Of a stretch of DNA of 64,000 nt, positions 54,961 through 63,938 are shown one piece after another. The notes beneath the pieces were generated by a model that saw only the letters and a list, made by a program, of their open reading frames with translations, made no database searches and was not told where the DNA came from. This stretch comes from JBNJGB01 sp051747385 (GTDB lineage Bacteria > Myxococcota_A > UBA9042 > PHBI01 > JACKFB01), in assembly GCA_051747385.1 (NCBI GenBank), contig JBNJGB010000018.1, positions 1 through 64,000 of the forward strand. Reading direction: 5' to 3'. The position numbers and the translations under genes are program-made. Position 1 is the stretch's first letter; every line of letters starts with the position of its first letter.

Positions 54961-55201
54961 GGCGGCCGGCCCGACCAAGGCATGACGGGCTTCGGGCACA
55001 CCGGCGCCCCGAAACCGATGAAAAGGCGACAGTCTCGGGACGCCCGCCAAGACCAGCAGCCGGCCATCCACGCGACAGCCTCGTCCCCGCCCGCGAAGTC
55101 GACGTCACGGCTGGGGCGGCGCCAGTCGTCCACGAACACGACCACGCCCACGAGGGCGCCGCGCCGTGACCGATGGGGCGCCACGGAGCCTGTCGGAGGC
55201 G
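54961..55201. other. Intergenic gap, nothing recognised
   Basis: This is a 241-base gap between two convergent genes. It contains no convincing ORF, RNA or repeat shared with the other elements. No T-rich terminator hairpin stands out. Confidence 0.4.
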
Positions 55202-55534
55202 CTACGCCTCCTTGCTCTCGCCCCCGCCGTCGATGAGCCCGCCCAGCTCGCCGGACTGGTGCATCTCCATCATGATGTCGCTGCCGCCGACGAACTCGCC
55301 GTTCACGTACAGCTGCGGGATCGTAGGCCACTTCGAGTAGTCCTTGATGCCCTGGCGGACGTCCATGTCCTTCAGGACGTTCACGGTCTCGAAGTCGTGG
55401 GTGTAGGCCTGCACGATCTGCACCGCGCGGGCGGAGAACCCGCACTGGGGCATCATCTTGTTGCCCTTCATGAACAGGACGACCGGCTTGCTCTTGACCA
55501 GGTCGTCGATCTCCTTCTGCACGTCACGCGCCAT
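55202..55534 (-). CDS. grxD: Monothiol glutaredoxin (Grx4 family)
   Basis: This 110-residue protein has the CGFS active site (31-34), KGNKMMPQ before it, and WPTIPQLYVNGEFVGGSDIM, where the glutathione and [2Fe-2S] cluster are held. Such proteins carry Fe-S clusters in complex with BolA. The bolA-like gene lies directly upstream, 5 bases away. ATG 55534 has AGGAG eight bases upstream. The symbol is by homology to E. coli Grx4. Confidence 0.93.
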   Translation of the reverse strand: MARDVQKEIDDLVKSKPVVLFMKGNKMMPQCGFSARAVQIVQAYTHDFETVNVLKDMDVRQGIKDYSKWPTIPQLYVNGEFVGGSDIMMEMHQSGELGGLIDGGGESKEA

Positions 55535-55539
55535 GGGTG

Positions 55540-55776
55540 TCACTCCTGCAAATCGGGGGTGGAAGTCTTCAGCGCGAGGGCGTGGATGGGGCCGGACATG
55601 GCGTCACCCAGCGCCCGGTACACCATCTGGTGCTGCTGTACGCGGCTCTTGCCCGCGAAGGCCTCCGACACGACCACGGCGGACCAGTGGTCCCCGCCGC
55701 CGGTCAGGTCCTCCAGGGTCACCTGCGCGTCCGGTAGCGCCTTCACGATCCTCTCGCGGATGGCGTCGCTGGTCAT
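55540..55776 (-). CDS. BolA-family protein
   Basis: This 78-residue protein has the BolA fold signature DHWSAVVVSEAFAGKSRVQQHQMVYRAL, which includes the conserved His used for cluster ligation with glutaredoxin. The short length and IHALALKT end resemble the IbaG/BolA2 group. Together with the adjacent CGFS glutaredoxin it probably forms a [2Fe-2S] trafficking heterodimer. Confidence 0.93.
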   Translation of the reverse strand: MTSDAIRERIVKALPDAQVTLEDLTGGGDHWSAVVVSEAFAGKSRVQQHQMVYRALGDAMSGPIHALALKTSTPDLQE

Positions 55777-55838
55777 CGGCCTGTCTCTCCCTCGCGTGTC
55801 CGTTCGGTCGGCGACCCCGACGGCCGCCGGAGCACCGG

Positions 55839-55867
55839 ATTGTACGGAGCCGACCCCGGACTGTCAC
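55839..55867 (-). promoter_or_regulatory. Promoter for bolA-grx
   Basis: On the minus strand, GTGACA (55867-55862) and TACAAT (55844-55839) are 17 bases apart, placing the transcript start about 55 bases before the bolA ATG. It is a pattern match. Confidence 0.5.
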
Positions 55868-55921
55868 GGGTAATCGGACCAACCGGGTCCGCTATTCCCC
55901 GAAGAACTCGGGAGAGGGTCC

Positions 55922-56719
55922 TCAGAAGGCCACGTTGAGGGAGACGTTGGTGTTGGTGTCCGTCCCCTCGACCCCGATCGGAGGGGCCGAGTCGTAGGCC
56001 ACGTTGAAGGTCACCGCGATGGACAGGGTCTCGCTGACGCCCACCGACAGGCTGGTGTCGCTGCTGACCCGAAAGTCGCCGGAGAAGTCCGTGAGCAGGG
56101 GCTGGTAGTAGGTCGTGTGGACGACCGACAGGTGCGGCGCCAGGGAGATCGTCGCCGTGAGGTAGGAGGACATCCGGTGGTTGTTCTCCGTGTCCTCGCT
56201 GTCGGCCAGGTCGCCCTCGTTCAGCGCCTCCCGCTCGAACATGTACGACACCGCCACCGCCGCCGAGACGTCGGGACCGTCCAGCAGCGTCAGCCGGGGC
56301 CCGGCGCCCGCGAGACCCCGGAAGGCCAGGCGCTTGAACTCGTCGCTGGCCACCTGGGCGTAGGTCTCCCAGGTCCAGGTCGGGCCCAGCTCCACCTGCC
56401 AGCGGAGGTGCGAGAACAGGCTCTCCAGGAACTTGTCCTCGTCGTCCACGCCGCCCTTCCAACCCATGTCCACGCTGCTGCTCGAGATGAGCGTGTGCTC
56501 CCCGGCCCGGTAGAAGGCCAGCGCGGAGCCGCTCACCAAGAAGAGCTCCACGTTGCCCGTCTTCAGGGTGAGCGAGCCGCCGATCTCGCCCGAGAGACCG
56601 GGCTCCTCGGCCTTGCCGACGAGGGGCTGGACGTTGACGATCTGCGCCTGGGCAGCGCCGGCGGGCGCGGCGGCGACCGCGCCGAGCACGACGAGCAGGG
56701 GGAGCAGGCGGGAGCGCAT
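55922..56719 (-). CDS. Outer-membrane beta-barrel protein, DUF481-like
   Basis: This 265-residue protein has a signal peptide (RLLPLLVVLGAVAAAPAGA), then alternating amphipathic strands (LRWQVELGPTWTWETYAQVA, LTATISLAPHLSVVHTTYYQP) ending in a C-terminal Phe, as is usual for barrels folded by BAM. The pattern of paired strands matches the DUF481/YdiY group; the substrate is unknown. GGAGG precedes the ATG. It is divergent from the glycosyltransferase gene. Confidence 0.82.
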   Translation of the reverse strand: MRSRLLPLLVVLGAVAAAPAGAAQAQIVNVQPLVGKAEEPGLSGEIGGSLTLKTGNVELFLVSGSALAFYRAGEHTLISSSSVDMGWKGGVDDEDKFLESLFSHLRWQVELGPTWTWETYAQVASDEFKRLAFRGLAGAGPRLTLLDGPDVSAAVAVSYMFEREALNEGDLADSEDTENNHRMSSYLTATISLAPHLSVVHTTYYQPLLTDFSGDFRVSSDTSLSVGVSETLSIAVTFNVAYDSAPPIGVEGTDTNTNVSLNVAF

Positions 56720-56836
56720 GGGGGTCCTCCGTGGGTCCGGTCGGGCCCCCGATTACCCGGAGGCGCGGTGCCTGTCCACCGACCTCCCGGGAGCCCCTGC
56801 TGTCCAAGCACCGGAGAAGACGGTACAAGGGGCGCG

Positions 56837-57535
56837 GTGGAACGAAGCGTCTCGATCGTCATCATGGCCTGGGACGAGGAGGACAACCTCCCCGTTCAGC
56901 TAGACCGCACGATCGCCTTTCTTCGCGAGCACACGGACGACTGGCAGGTCGTGGTCGTGGACGACGGCTCCACCGATCGCACGGGCGCCATCGCGGACGA
57001 GTACGCGGAGGCCCACCCCGGCCACGTGGACGTCGTCCACCACCCCCGGAACCTGGGCATGGGCGCCGCCATCCGCCACGGCTACGGCGCCGCCCGCTGC
57101 GAGTGGATCACCCAGCTCCCGGCCGACTGCCAGATCCACCCGCGGACGTTCCTGCGCTTCTTCCCGCACATGGAGCACGCGGACCTGATCCTGTCCGTCT
57201 ACCGGCGCCGGGACGACGGGATCCGCCGATCCGTCCTGTCGCGCGGCTTCCAGGCGTTCATCGGCGCCCTGTTCGGCCAGCGCGGCGACTACACCGGGAC
57301 CATGCTCTTCCGCCGGGGCGTGCTCGACCGCGTCGGGCCGCTGCACGCGGACAGCTTCTTCGTGAACCTGGAGCTTCCGATCAAGGCCCTGCGCCTCGGC
57401 GTCCCCCACGCCCTGGTGGAGATCGAGGCCCAGCGACGCCTCCACGGCCGCAGCAAGGTCGCCAACCTCCGCCGCATCCGCACGGTGGTCCGGGAGGCCC
57501 TGGCCATGAAGCGCCGCGACGTGCTGGGGCGTTGA
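56837..57535 (+). CDS. Family 2 glycosyltransferase
   Basis: This 232-residue GT-A domain begins SVSIVIMAWDEEDNLP, with VVVVDDGSTDRTG for nucleotide binding, RNLGMGAAIRHGYGAA and the acceptor-side LPADCQIHP in place of a canonical DxD. The overall pattern is that of DPM1-like polyprenyl-phosphate glycosyltransferases, without a C-terminal membrane pair, so it is probably a soluble or peripheral enzyme. The GTG at 56837 follows AAGGGG. It could supply lipid-linked sugar to a GT-C enzyme such as the protein at 7526-9100. Confidence 0.88.
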   Translation: MERSVSIVIMAWDEEDNLPVQLDRTIAFLREHTDDWQVVVVDDGSTDRTGAIADEYAEAHPGHVDVVHHPRNLGMGAAIRHGYGAARCEWITQLPADCQIHPRTFLRFFPHMEHADLILSVYRRRDDGIRRSVLSRGFQAFIGALFGQRGDYTGTMLFRRGVLDRVGPLHADSFFVNLELPIKALRLGVPHALVEIEAQRRLHGRSKVANLRRIRTVVREALAMKRRDVLGR

Positions 57536-57549
57536 TCCCGGGGCAGACC

Positions 57550-57712
57550 CAGGGCAATCGCAGTGTCGGAAAGGTGAGGGCCGTGCGGCGGTACGGCGCC
57601 CGGCGCCGGATTGCACCCGCTCGGAAACAATGGATTTTGCGCGTCTGAGAGCAGGCAAGGGCACGGGCAAGGGCAAAGGCAAGGGAGGGCGGTCGACTTT
57701 GCGACCGCCCTG
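57550..57712 (+). repeat. 163-bp MITE-like element, family B copy 2
   Basis: This is the full-length inverted copy of 30622-30784, with the same size and high identity. The terminal inverted repeats start CAGGGC. The right end can fold as GGGCGGTCG-ACTTTG-CGACCGCCC, a strong hairpin without a T-run. It sits 14 bases after the glycosyltransferase stop and 57 before thiD. Confidence 0.85.
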
Positions 57713-57769
57713 GGGGGAGCCCTCCTCCACCTTGCCCCGCAGCGACGCACCGGGGTATCAGGGCTCCCC

Positions 57770-58618
57770 ATGGCCCTGTCCTCCCCCATCTCCCGCCCGA
57801 TCGCAGCCCTCACCGTCGCCGGCTCCGACAGCGGCGGCGGCGCGGGCATCCAGGCCGATCTCCGGACCTTCGCCGCCCACGGCCTGCTCGGCTGCACGGC
57901 GATCACCGCGATCACGGCGCAGAACACCCGTGGCGTGACGCGCGCGGACGCCCTGGAGCCTTCCCTGGTGGTCGAACAGATGCGCGCCGTCCTGGACGAT
58001 CTGCCCGTCCGCGCCGCCAAGACCGGCATGCTGGCGAACGCGGCCGTCGTCCGGGCCTTCGCGGACTTCTGGGTCGACCTGGACGACCCGCCGCCCCTGG
58101 TCGTCGACCCCGTGATGATCTCGAAGGGGGGCCACCCGCTGCTGGCCCCCGACGCCGTGGAGGCGGTCCGGCGCCTGCTCCTGCCCCTGGCCACCGTCGT
58201 GACCCCGAACCTGCCGGAGGCCGCCACCCTCCTCGGCGTGGAGGCCGTGACGGACGCCGAGGACGCCATCGCCGCGCTCGCGGCCCAGGCCGGCGGCGAC
58301 GCGACCGTCGTCCTCAAGGGGGGGCATCGCCAGGGCACGCTCCGGGCGTCGGACCTGGTGCGGATGCCCAGCGGACGCCACTTCTGGCTCGACGCGCCCC
58401 GGGTCGACACCCGCTGTGACCACGGCACCGGCTGCACGTTCTCCGCGGCCATCGCAGCCCGCCTGGCACAGGGGGATCCGGTCGATCGGGCGCTTCTGGA
58501 GGCCAAATCCTATCTCACGGGCGCGCTGCGCGTAGCGTCTCCGGTCGGCGCCGGTCACAGCCCCGTCGATCACCTGTGGCGACTCCGCCTGGCGGAGTTG
58601 GAGGATGCCGGGGACTGA
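57770..58618 (+). CDS. thiD: Hydroxymethylpyrimidine/phosphomethylpyrimidine kinase
   Basis: This 282-residue ribokinase-fold enzyme phosphorylates HMP and HMP-P for thiamine synthesis. It shows SDSGGGAGIQADLRTFAAHG (substrate site), AITAITAQNTRGV, PVMISKGG, TPNLPEAATLLG and the anion-hole/catalytic motif DHGTGCTFSAAIAA. No TPP riboswitch is visible in the 234-base leader, much of which is the MITE-like element. Other thiamine genes are absent, so it may serve salvage. Confidence 0.93.
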   Translation: MALSSPISRPIAALTVAGSDSGGGAGIQADLRTFAAHGLLGCTAITAITAQNTRGVTRADALEPSLVVEQMRAVLDDLPVRAAKTGMLANAAVVRAFADFWVDLDDPPPLVVDPVMISKGGHPLLAPDAVEAVRRLLLPLATVVTPNLPEAATLLGVEAVTDAEDAIAALAAQAGGDATVVLKGGHRQGTLRASDLVRMPSGRHFWLDAPRVDTRCDHGTGCTFSAAIAARLAQGDPVDRALLEAKSYLTGALRVASPVGAGHSPVDHLWRLRLAELEDAGD

Positions 58619-58746
58619 GCCCACTCGCCATCGCCCCCCGTCGAAAATGATCGCCTGCGACGGGCTCCCTTTAAGAACCCGGAGCGAAGTGTCGTTGATC
58701 CCATGGGAGACCTGCGTCTCCGACCCTCGACGCGAGTCCGCAATCC

Positions 58747-59751
58747 GTGAGACAGCTTCTTCACCGGCACGCCCCCCTCCTCCTCGCCCTCGTGGCGATG
58801 TGCATCTCCGGCGCGTGCGATCGGCAGGAGTCGGGCTCCATGACCGGCGGGCCCGAGCCGGCTCCGCCGCCTCTGACGGAGGGGGACTTCCGCCTGGATC
58901 CGGACGCCCTGCCCGGGGGGCGCGAGAAGCTCCGGTTCGGCGTGGCGCCCACCATGGGCCGCGAGGTGGCGCTCCGGGAGTTCTCTCCCATCGCCGAGTT
59001 CCTCGAACACGAGCTCGGCGTCCCCGTGGAGATGCTCATCGCGACGTCCTACGGCGACCTCATCGACCAGGTCGACGCCGAGAAGGTGGACCTCGCCCTG
59101 CTGCCGCCGCTGTCCTACGTGCTCGCCCGGGAGCGCAGCGACGACGTGCACCTCCTCATGTCCGTGATCAACCGGGGGCGCACCCACTACTCGGCGTTCA
59201 TCCTGGTCCGGATGGACGACCCGGCCTCCAGCCTCGAGGACCTGATGGGCCGGCGTATCGCCTTCGTGGACCGGAGCAGCACCTCCGGGTATCTCATGCC
59301 CCGGGCGGCACTGCTCCCCAAGGACATCGTGCCGGAGCGGGACTTCGAGGAGACGATCTTCACGGGCAGCCACGTGCGCGCCATCCGGATGCTCGCTCGC
59401 GGCGAGGTGGACGCCGCCGCAACGGCCACGGGCATGCTCCACGTGGCGCGCCGCCTCGGCGAGGAGGCGCCGGAGAGCGAGCGCCTCGGCCACCTGCGCA
59501 TCCTCTACAAGACCGGCCGGGTGCCCTACGACGCCCTCTGCACCGTCGGCGACCTCCCGGAGGAGGTCCTGGCGAAGCTGGAGGGCGCGTTCCTCGCCAT
59601 GAACACTCGTAACCCGGAAGCGCGCGCATTCCTGAGCGCCACGCACGGGATCACCGGCTGGGCGCCGGCGGAGGACGACTTCTACGATGGGGTCCGAGAG
59701 GTGTACCGTAGCGTGCGCTCCGAGGACCGAGGCCGAAAGGAGGGCCCGTGA
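58747..59751 (+). CDS. PhnD-like substrate-binding lipoprotein
   Basis: This 334-residue protein has lipobox ISGAC, then a type II periplasmic binding fold of the phosphate/phosphonate PhnD family: LRFGVAPTMGREVALREFSPIAEFLEHELG, DLALLPPLSYVLA, GRRIAFVDRSSTSGYLMPRA and EVDAAATATGMLH. There is no ABC permease or ATPase beside it; instead the stop overlaps the start of a membrane diguanylate cyclase. It therefore probably acts as the sensor that reports a small ligand, not a transporter subunit. The GTG start directly precedes the signal peptide. Confidence 0.88.
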   Translation: MRQLLHRHAPLLLALVAMCISGACDRQESGSMTGGPEPAPPPLTEGDFRLDPDALPGGREKLRFGVAPTMGREVALREFSPIAEFLEHELGVPVEMLIATSYGDLIDQVDAEKVDLALLPPLSYVLARERSDDVHLLMSVINRGRTHYSAFILVRMDDPASSLEDLMGRRIAFVDRSSTSGYLMPRAALLPKDIVPERDFEETIFTGSHVRAIRMLARGEVDAAATATGMLHVARRLGEEAPESERLGHLRILYKTGRVPYDALCTVGDLPEEVLAKLEGAFLAMNTRNPEARAFLSATHGITGWAPAEDDFYDGVREVYRSVRSEDRGRKEGP

Positions 59752-61223
59752 CCCCCATCGCCAGCCGCCTCCGCGCTCGCCTCGCGGCGCGCTCCGCCGG
59801 GAAGCGCAGCGTGCCCGGTCGGCGTGCTCGCGGCCTGCGGACGCGCATCGCGCTGCTGGTGATGGCGGTGCTCCTGGCGGTTTCGGGCGCGGCCGGGACC
59901 GTCCTGATCGAGATGCAGGCCGACTCCGCCCACGTGGAGATGCGACAGCGCGCCGCGGCGCTCCTGGAGACCCTCGCCGTGCCGGCCGCCATGGCCCTCG
60001 CCGTGGACGACCTGGAACAGCTCGACGGCCACCTGGCGCAGCTCAGCGGCTCCGGTGGCGGAGACCTCGGCCTGCGCAGCGTGGCGATGCTCGATCACGA
60101 GGGACGCCTCATCGCCCACAGCGGTCGTGCACTCCTGGGGTCCGAGTCGCCGACGGACAAGGCGCGCCTCCAGGGCCCGAGCGCGCCCCACCCCGGGTTC
60201 GCCGCCCGCGCGGCCCGCTCGTCGGCGCCCCTGTGGTCCCGCTATCGCATCGACGGCTCCGCTCTCATGCTCCAGGTCTCGATGCCGGCGGTGTCCGGGT
60301 TGCGGTGGGGCACCCTGGTCGCCAACTTCGACCTCAGCGCCGTCCAGAAGCGCATCGAGTCCATGCGGCGCGGCTTCCAGGTGGTCTTCTTCGTCGTCGC
60401 GCTCCTCATCGGGCTCGTCCTGTACGTGGGCGTGGATCGGCTCGTCCTGCGCCCCCTCGCCAACCTCGGCGGCGCCGCGCGGGCCGTCCTGGCCGGCGAC
60501 CTCGCCGCCCGGGCCGAGGTCACGCGGGAGGACGAGCTGGGGGCCGTAGCGCGCACGTTCAACGCCATGGCGAGCGAGCTCCAGGACTACACGGAGTCCC
60601 TGGAGCACCGCGTGGCCGAGCGCACCGCGGAGGTGGAGCGCAAGAACCGCGAGCTGGAGGAGCTGAACGACGAGCTGGCCCGCCTGGCCCGCACGGACGA
60701 GCTGACCGGGCTCCTCAACCGCCGCGCCTTCCGGAAGCGGGTCGACAACGAGCTGCGGCGGAGCGATCGCACCGGGTATCCCGTCTCCCTCTTCCTCGTG
60801 GACCTCGACTACTTCAAGCGCATCAACGACACGTGGGGCCACGCCACGGGCGACATCGTGCTGCGGACGCTGGCGGACGTGATGCGCCGCTCGCTGCGCG
60901 CCACGGACGTCGTAGCGCGCTTCGGCGGCGAGGAGTTCGCGGTGCTCCTCCTGGACACCACGGGGCACGACGCCCTCCGGGTCGCAGAGAAGCTGCGCTC
61001 CGAGATCGCCCACGAGCCCCACATGGGCGTCGACGGCCAGGCCATCCCTCCGGTCACGGCCAGCATCGGGGTCGCCGTGGCGGGCGAGACCACCCACGGG
61101 CTGGACGAGCTCCTGCACCGGGCCGACGTGGCGCTGTACGCCGCCAAGGCCGCGGGGCGGAACCGCGTCGTCATGTGGACGCCCTCGGTGAGCAAGGCCG
61201 GCCTGGCGGGCGGCGCGGCCTGA
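59748..61223 (+). CDS. Membrane diguanylate cyclase (HAMP-GGDEF)
   Basis: This 491-residue protein has membrane segments near residues 30-48 and 207-228 bracketing a ~160-residue periplasmic domain. A HAMP region, a coiled coil (~280-315) and a GGDEF domain follow. The active site GGEEF is at 393-397, and the product-inhibition I-site RATD is at 384-387, both intact, so c-di-GMP synthesis with feedback control is expected. The GTG overlaps the PhnD-like stop as GTGA. It is probably controlled by that lipoprotein binding its periplasmic domain. Confidence 0.93.
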   Translation: MTPIASRLRARLAARSAGKRSVPGRRARGLRTRIALLVMAVLLAVSGAAGTVLIEMQADSAHVEMRQRAAALLETLAVPAAMALAVDDLEQLDGHLAQLSGSGGGDLGLRSVAMLDHEGRLIAHSGRALLGSESPTDKARLQGPSAPHPGFAARAARSSAPLWSRYRIDGSALMLQVSMPAVSGLRWGTLVANFDLSAVQKRIESMRRGFQVVFFVVALLIGLVLYVGVDRLVLRPLANLGGAARAVLAGDLAARAEVTREDELGAVARTFNAMASELQDYTESLEHRVAERTAEVERKNRELEELNDELARLARTDELTGLLNRRAFRKRVDNELRRSDRTGYPVSLFLVDLDYFKRINDTWGHATGDIVLRTLADVMRRSLRATDVVARFGGEEFAVLLLDTTGHDALRVAEKLRSEIAHEPHMGVDGQAIPPVTASIGVAVAGETTHGLDELLHRADVALYAAKAAGRNRVVMWTPSVSKAGLAGGAA

Positions 61224-61228
61224 ACCCC

Positions 61229-61410
61229 TAGAGCGCCGAACGGGACCGCGGACCGCGGGTCTCCGAGGGATTTCCGAGTGGATCGGCCAGGCGCGCAGCG
61301 CCGGTGCCGCGCCCCGAGCCATGCCAGAAAGCATGGCGCAGCGGTCGCGGCAGGCCGAGGCGCCGAAAATCGCCGGTAGCCCAACGGGAGCACGGTCGTT
61401 CGGTGCTCTA
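61229..61410. repeat. 182-bp TA-flanked inverted-repeat element (MITE-like)
   Basis: TAGAGCGCCGAACG (61229-61242) is repeated inverted at 61397-61410 (CGTTCGGTGCTCTA), 13 of 14 bases matching. TA at both outer edges suits a TA target duplication. A perfect internal stem, GCCATGC/GCATGGC, lies at 61318-61337. The right-hand TA provides the first two bases of the TAG stop of the symporter gene. It is similar in plan to, but different in sequence from, the element at 35034. Confidence 0.6.
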
Positions 61411-62640
61411 GCCGGACTCCGCCACACCCCGCTGCACGCAGGTGCGCTCCAGGACGGCAGCGCCGACGGAGTCGCCCCACACGTTGACCGCGGTGCGGAA
61501 GCGCCCGAGGAGCCAGTCGACCGCCAGGACGAGCTCCACGCCGGCCAGGGGCAGATCCACGGCGCGGAGGACCAGGACCATCGTGACGAGGCCCGCCTCC
61601 GGGAGGCCGGCGGCGCCGATGGCGACGGCGGCGGCGGTCAGGGCGACGAGGACCACCTGGCCCGCCGACAGGTCGACGCCGAGCGCCTGGGCGATGAAGA
61701 CCACGGCGACGGCCTCGTACAGCGCCGTGCCGTCCATGTGGACGGTGGCCCCCAGGGGGAGCACGAACCGCGCGGCGCGCGGGTCCACGCCGTTGTTCTC
61801 CTCGGCCGCCTGGAGGGTGAGGGGCAGGGTCGCCGCCGTGGACCCCGTGGCGAAGCCCGTCAGGAGCGCGGAGGCGGCGCCGCGCAGGTAGACGAGGGGA
61901 TTGCGCCGCGTCGTGACCCACAGGACGAGGGGCAGCACGACGAAGGCGTAGATGGCAAGGCCCAGGAGCACCGTGAGCACGTAGGCGCCGATGCCCGCGA
62001 GCTGGGCGCGGAAGGCCTCCATCCCGCCCTCGGCGACGGCCGCCCCGAAGCGCCCCGCCACCAGCCCGAAGACGCCCAGCGGGGCGACCCACGCGACGAG
62101 GCGCACGACGCGCATCGTCACGGCCTGGCCGGACCGGCAGAGCGTGGCCACCGGCCGCCCTCGTTCACCGAGCATGCAGGTCGCGACACCGAAGACGAGG
62201 CTGAAGACCACCAGCGGGAGCATCTCCACCCCGGACAGGGAGGCCGACAGGTCGTCGCTCACGAGGCCGAGGATGAGCTCCGGGATCCCGACCTCCTGCG
62301 CCCGGGCGACGCCGGCGGGCACCTCAAGGCCCGTGACCTCCAAGCCGACGCCGGGCCGCACGACGCTCACCAGCAGGGCTCCGACGACCGAGGCCGCCAG
62401 GGTCATCAGCGCGAAGTACAGCGCCGTGCGACCGCCGAGGCGCCCGAGCCGGTCCATGGCGCCCACGGCGGTGATGCCCGAGATCACGGAGAACACCACC
62501 AGGGGCACGACGATCATCTGCAGGGCGCGGAGGAACAGCTCGCCGACCCAGTAGACGTCGGCCATGGCGCCCCCGAAAACGACGACGGACCCGAGGGCCA
62601 GGGCGACGGCGGCGACGACGGCGACGAGCAGGCGGTTCAT
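61408..62640 (-). CDS. Dicarboxylate/amino acid:cation symporter (DAACS family)
   Basis: This 410-residue polytopic protein has about eight membrane segments plus the two re-entrant loops of the DctA/GltP fold: ATGSTAATLPLTLQAAE (serine-rich hairpin equivalent), VLPLGATVHMDGTALYEAVAVVFIAQ and the C-terminal TAVNVWGDSVGAAVLER. These motifs match sodium- or proton-coupled glutamate, aspartate or C4-dicarboxylate uptake. The ATG overlaps the HD-gene stop by 4 bases. The TAG stop belongs to the edge of an inverted-repeat element, so the native C-terminus may have been trimmed. Confidence 0.92.
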   Translation of the reverse strand: MNRLLVAVVAAVALALGSVVVFGGAMADVYWVGELFLRALQMIVVPLVVFSVISGITAVGAMDRLGRLGGRTALYFALMTLAASVVGALLVSVVRPGVGLEVTGLEVPAGVARAQEVGIPELILGLVSDDLSASLSGVEMLPLVVFSLVFGVATCMLGERGRPVATLCRSGQAVTMRVVRLVAWVAPLGVFGLVAGRFGAAVAEGGMEAFRAQLAGIGAYVLTVLLGLAIYAFVVLPLVLWVTTRRNPLVYLRGAASALLTGFATGSTAATLPLTLQAAEENNGVDPRAARFVLPLGATVHMDGTALYEAVAVVFIAQALGVDLSAGQVVLVALTAAAVAIGAAGLPEAGLVTMVLVLRAVDLPLAGVELVLAVDWLLGRFRTAVNVWGDSVGAAVLERTCVQRGVAESG

Positions 62641-63938
62641 CGGAGGCCCCCCTCCGACGGCTCGACGAGGCGCGCGAGCGGCTCCCGGAGCGCCGGGTGG
62701 TAGCAGAGCAGCCGCTGGCGGTGGCGCAGGCGACCGAGCATCTCGACGACGTCCGAGCGATCCTCGATGAAGCGGCCCCGCCCCGCGGCGTCGATGAGGC
62801 GGATCGAGCCCCGGTGCCGCTCCATGCCGGTGAAGGGGCGATAGGGAGAGTCGCGCGAGGCGTCCACCAGGACGTGGTGCTCCGGGTCGAAGCCGCGCAC
62901 CCGGGCGACGGAGCGCGCGGCGGAGACCATCTCGTCGGCCCGGGCGTCGTCCGTCTCGGGCAGCCGCGCGGCCTTCCACAGGCGGCGGTGGATGAGGCCT
63001 CCGGCCAGGTCGGAGAGCACCGCGTCCTCCTCGGAGGTCCAGGCCTTCAGGGCGTACCAGACGTCCACGTCGTCGAGGCGCGCGAAGTCCGTCGGCGGCA
63101 ACGCCCCCCCCGCCAGCAGATCGCCCAGCGGCCCCGGGGGCCACCACGCGATGGCGTCGTCCAGCCGGAGCGCAGTCGCCCGCTCCAGGGCCGTCACGAG
63201 CATCCGCTCGGCCGTGCGCGAGGTCTTGTGCAGGTAGACCTGCTGGTACATGTGGAAGCGGGCCAGGAGATAGCCCTCCACGGCGGCCTGGCCGCCCCGG
63301 TGGAAGCCCAGGTGCCCGTCCACCACGTCCAGCATGGCCAGGATGCGCTCCAGGTCGAAGCTGCCGATGCGGACGCCCGTCATGTGCCCGTCACGCAGGA
63401 TGTAGTCCATGCGGTCCGCGTCGAGCTGGCTGGAGACGATCTCCCGCAGGTACGGCGGCGCGCTCTCGTCGGTCCCGGCGATGCGGGCGGCCACGCGCTC
63501 CGGCAGGCGGGCGTCCACGTCCGCCAGGGCCCGGTGGACGTCCGTGTCCGGGTCCATCACGAGGGCCACGGAGCGCTCCTCGTGGCGCTCTCCGCACAGG
63601 GCCTCCAGCGCGTGGCTGAAGGGACCGTGGCCCACGTCGTGGAGCAGCGCCGCCGCCAGGGTCACCAGGCGCTCCTCCGCCGGGATGTCGGCGCTCCGCT
63701 GCACCCGGTCCAGCATGCGCCGGGCCAGCCACGCGACCCCGATGGAGTGGGCGAAGCGCGAGTGCTCGGCGCCGTGGTAGACGAGGAAGCTCAGGGCGAG
63801 CTGGCGGATGCGCCGGAGCCGCTGGACCTCGCGGGCGTCCAGCAGCGCGATGAGCAGCCGCCCCTCGTCGGAGTCCGGCTCGAGCACGATGGTGTCGTGG
63901 ACCGGGTCCCGGTAGAGCCGTGGCTTGGCGTGAGGCAT
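62637..63938 (-). CDS. HD-domain phosphohydrolase (SAMHD1/dGTPase-like)
   Basis: This 433-residue protein begins MPHAKPRLYRDPVHDTIVLE, the usual opening of this family. HD metal ligands are H64 (RFAHSIGV), H100-D101 (ALLHDVGHGPFSHALE) and a later Asp in SQLDADRMDYILRD. Relatives hydrolyse dNTPs to nucleoside and triphosphate; others have unknown substrates. The stop overlaps the symporter start. The ATG at 63938 is chosen for the conserved N-terminus. Confidence 0.9.
   Translation of the reverse strand: MPHAKPRLYRDPVHDTIVLEPDSDEGRLLIALLDAREVQRLRRIRQLALSFLVYHGAEHSRFAHSIGVAWLARRMLDRVQRSADIPAEERLVTLAAALLHDVGHGPFSHALEALCGERHEERSVALVMDPDTDVHRALADVDARLPERVAARIAGTDESAPPYLREIVSSQLDADRMDYILRDGHMTGVRIGSFDLERILAMLDVVDGHLGFHRGGQAAVEGYLLARFHMYQQVYLHKTSRTAERMLVTALERATALRLDDAIAWWPPGPLGDLLAGGALPPTDFARLDDVDVWYALKAWTSEEDAVLSDLAGGLIHRRLWKAARLPETDDARADEMVSAARSVARVRGFDPEHHVLVDASRDSPYRPFTGMERHRGSIRLIDAAGRGRFIEDRSDVVEMLGRLRHRQRLLCYHPALREPLARLVEPSEGGLR

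Noticed and set aside
57536..57769. TPP riboswitch upstream of thiD
   Set aside because: None of the conserved thi-box motifs is present; the leader is mostly the 163-bp element.
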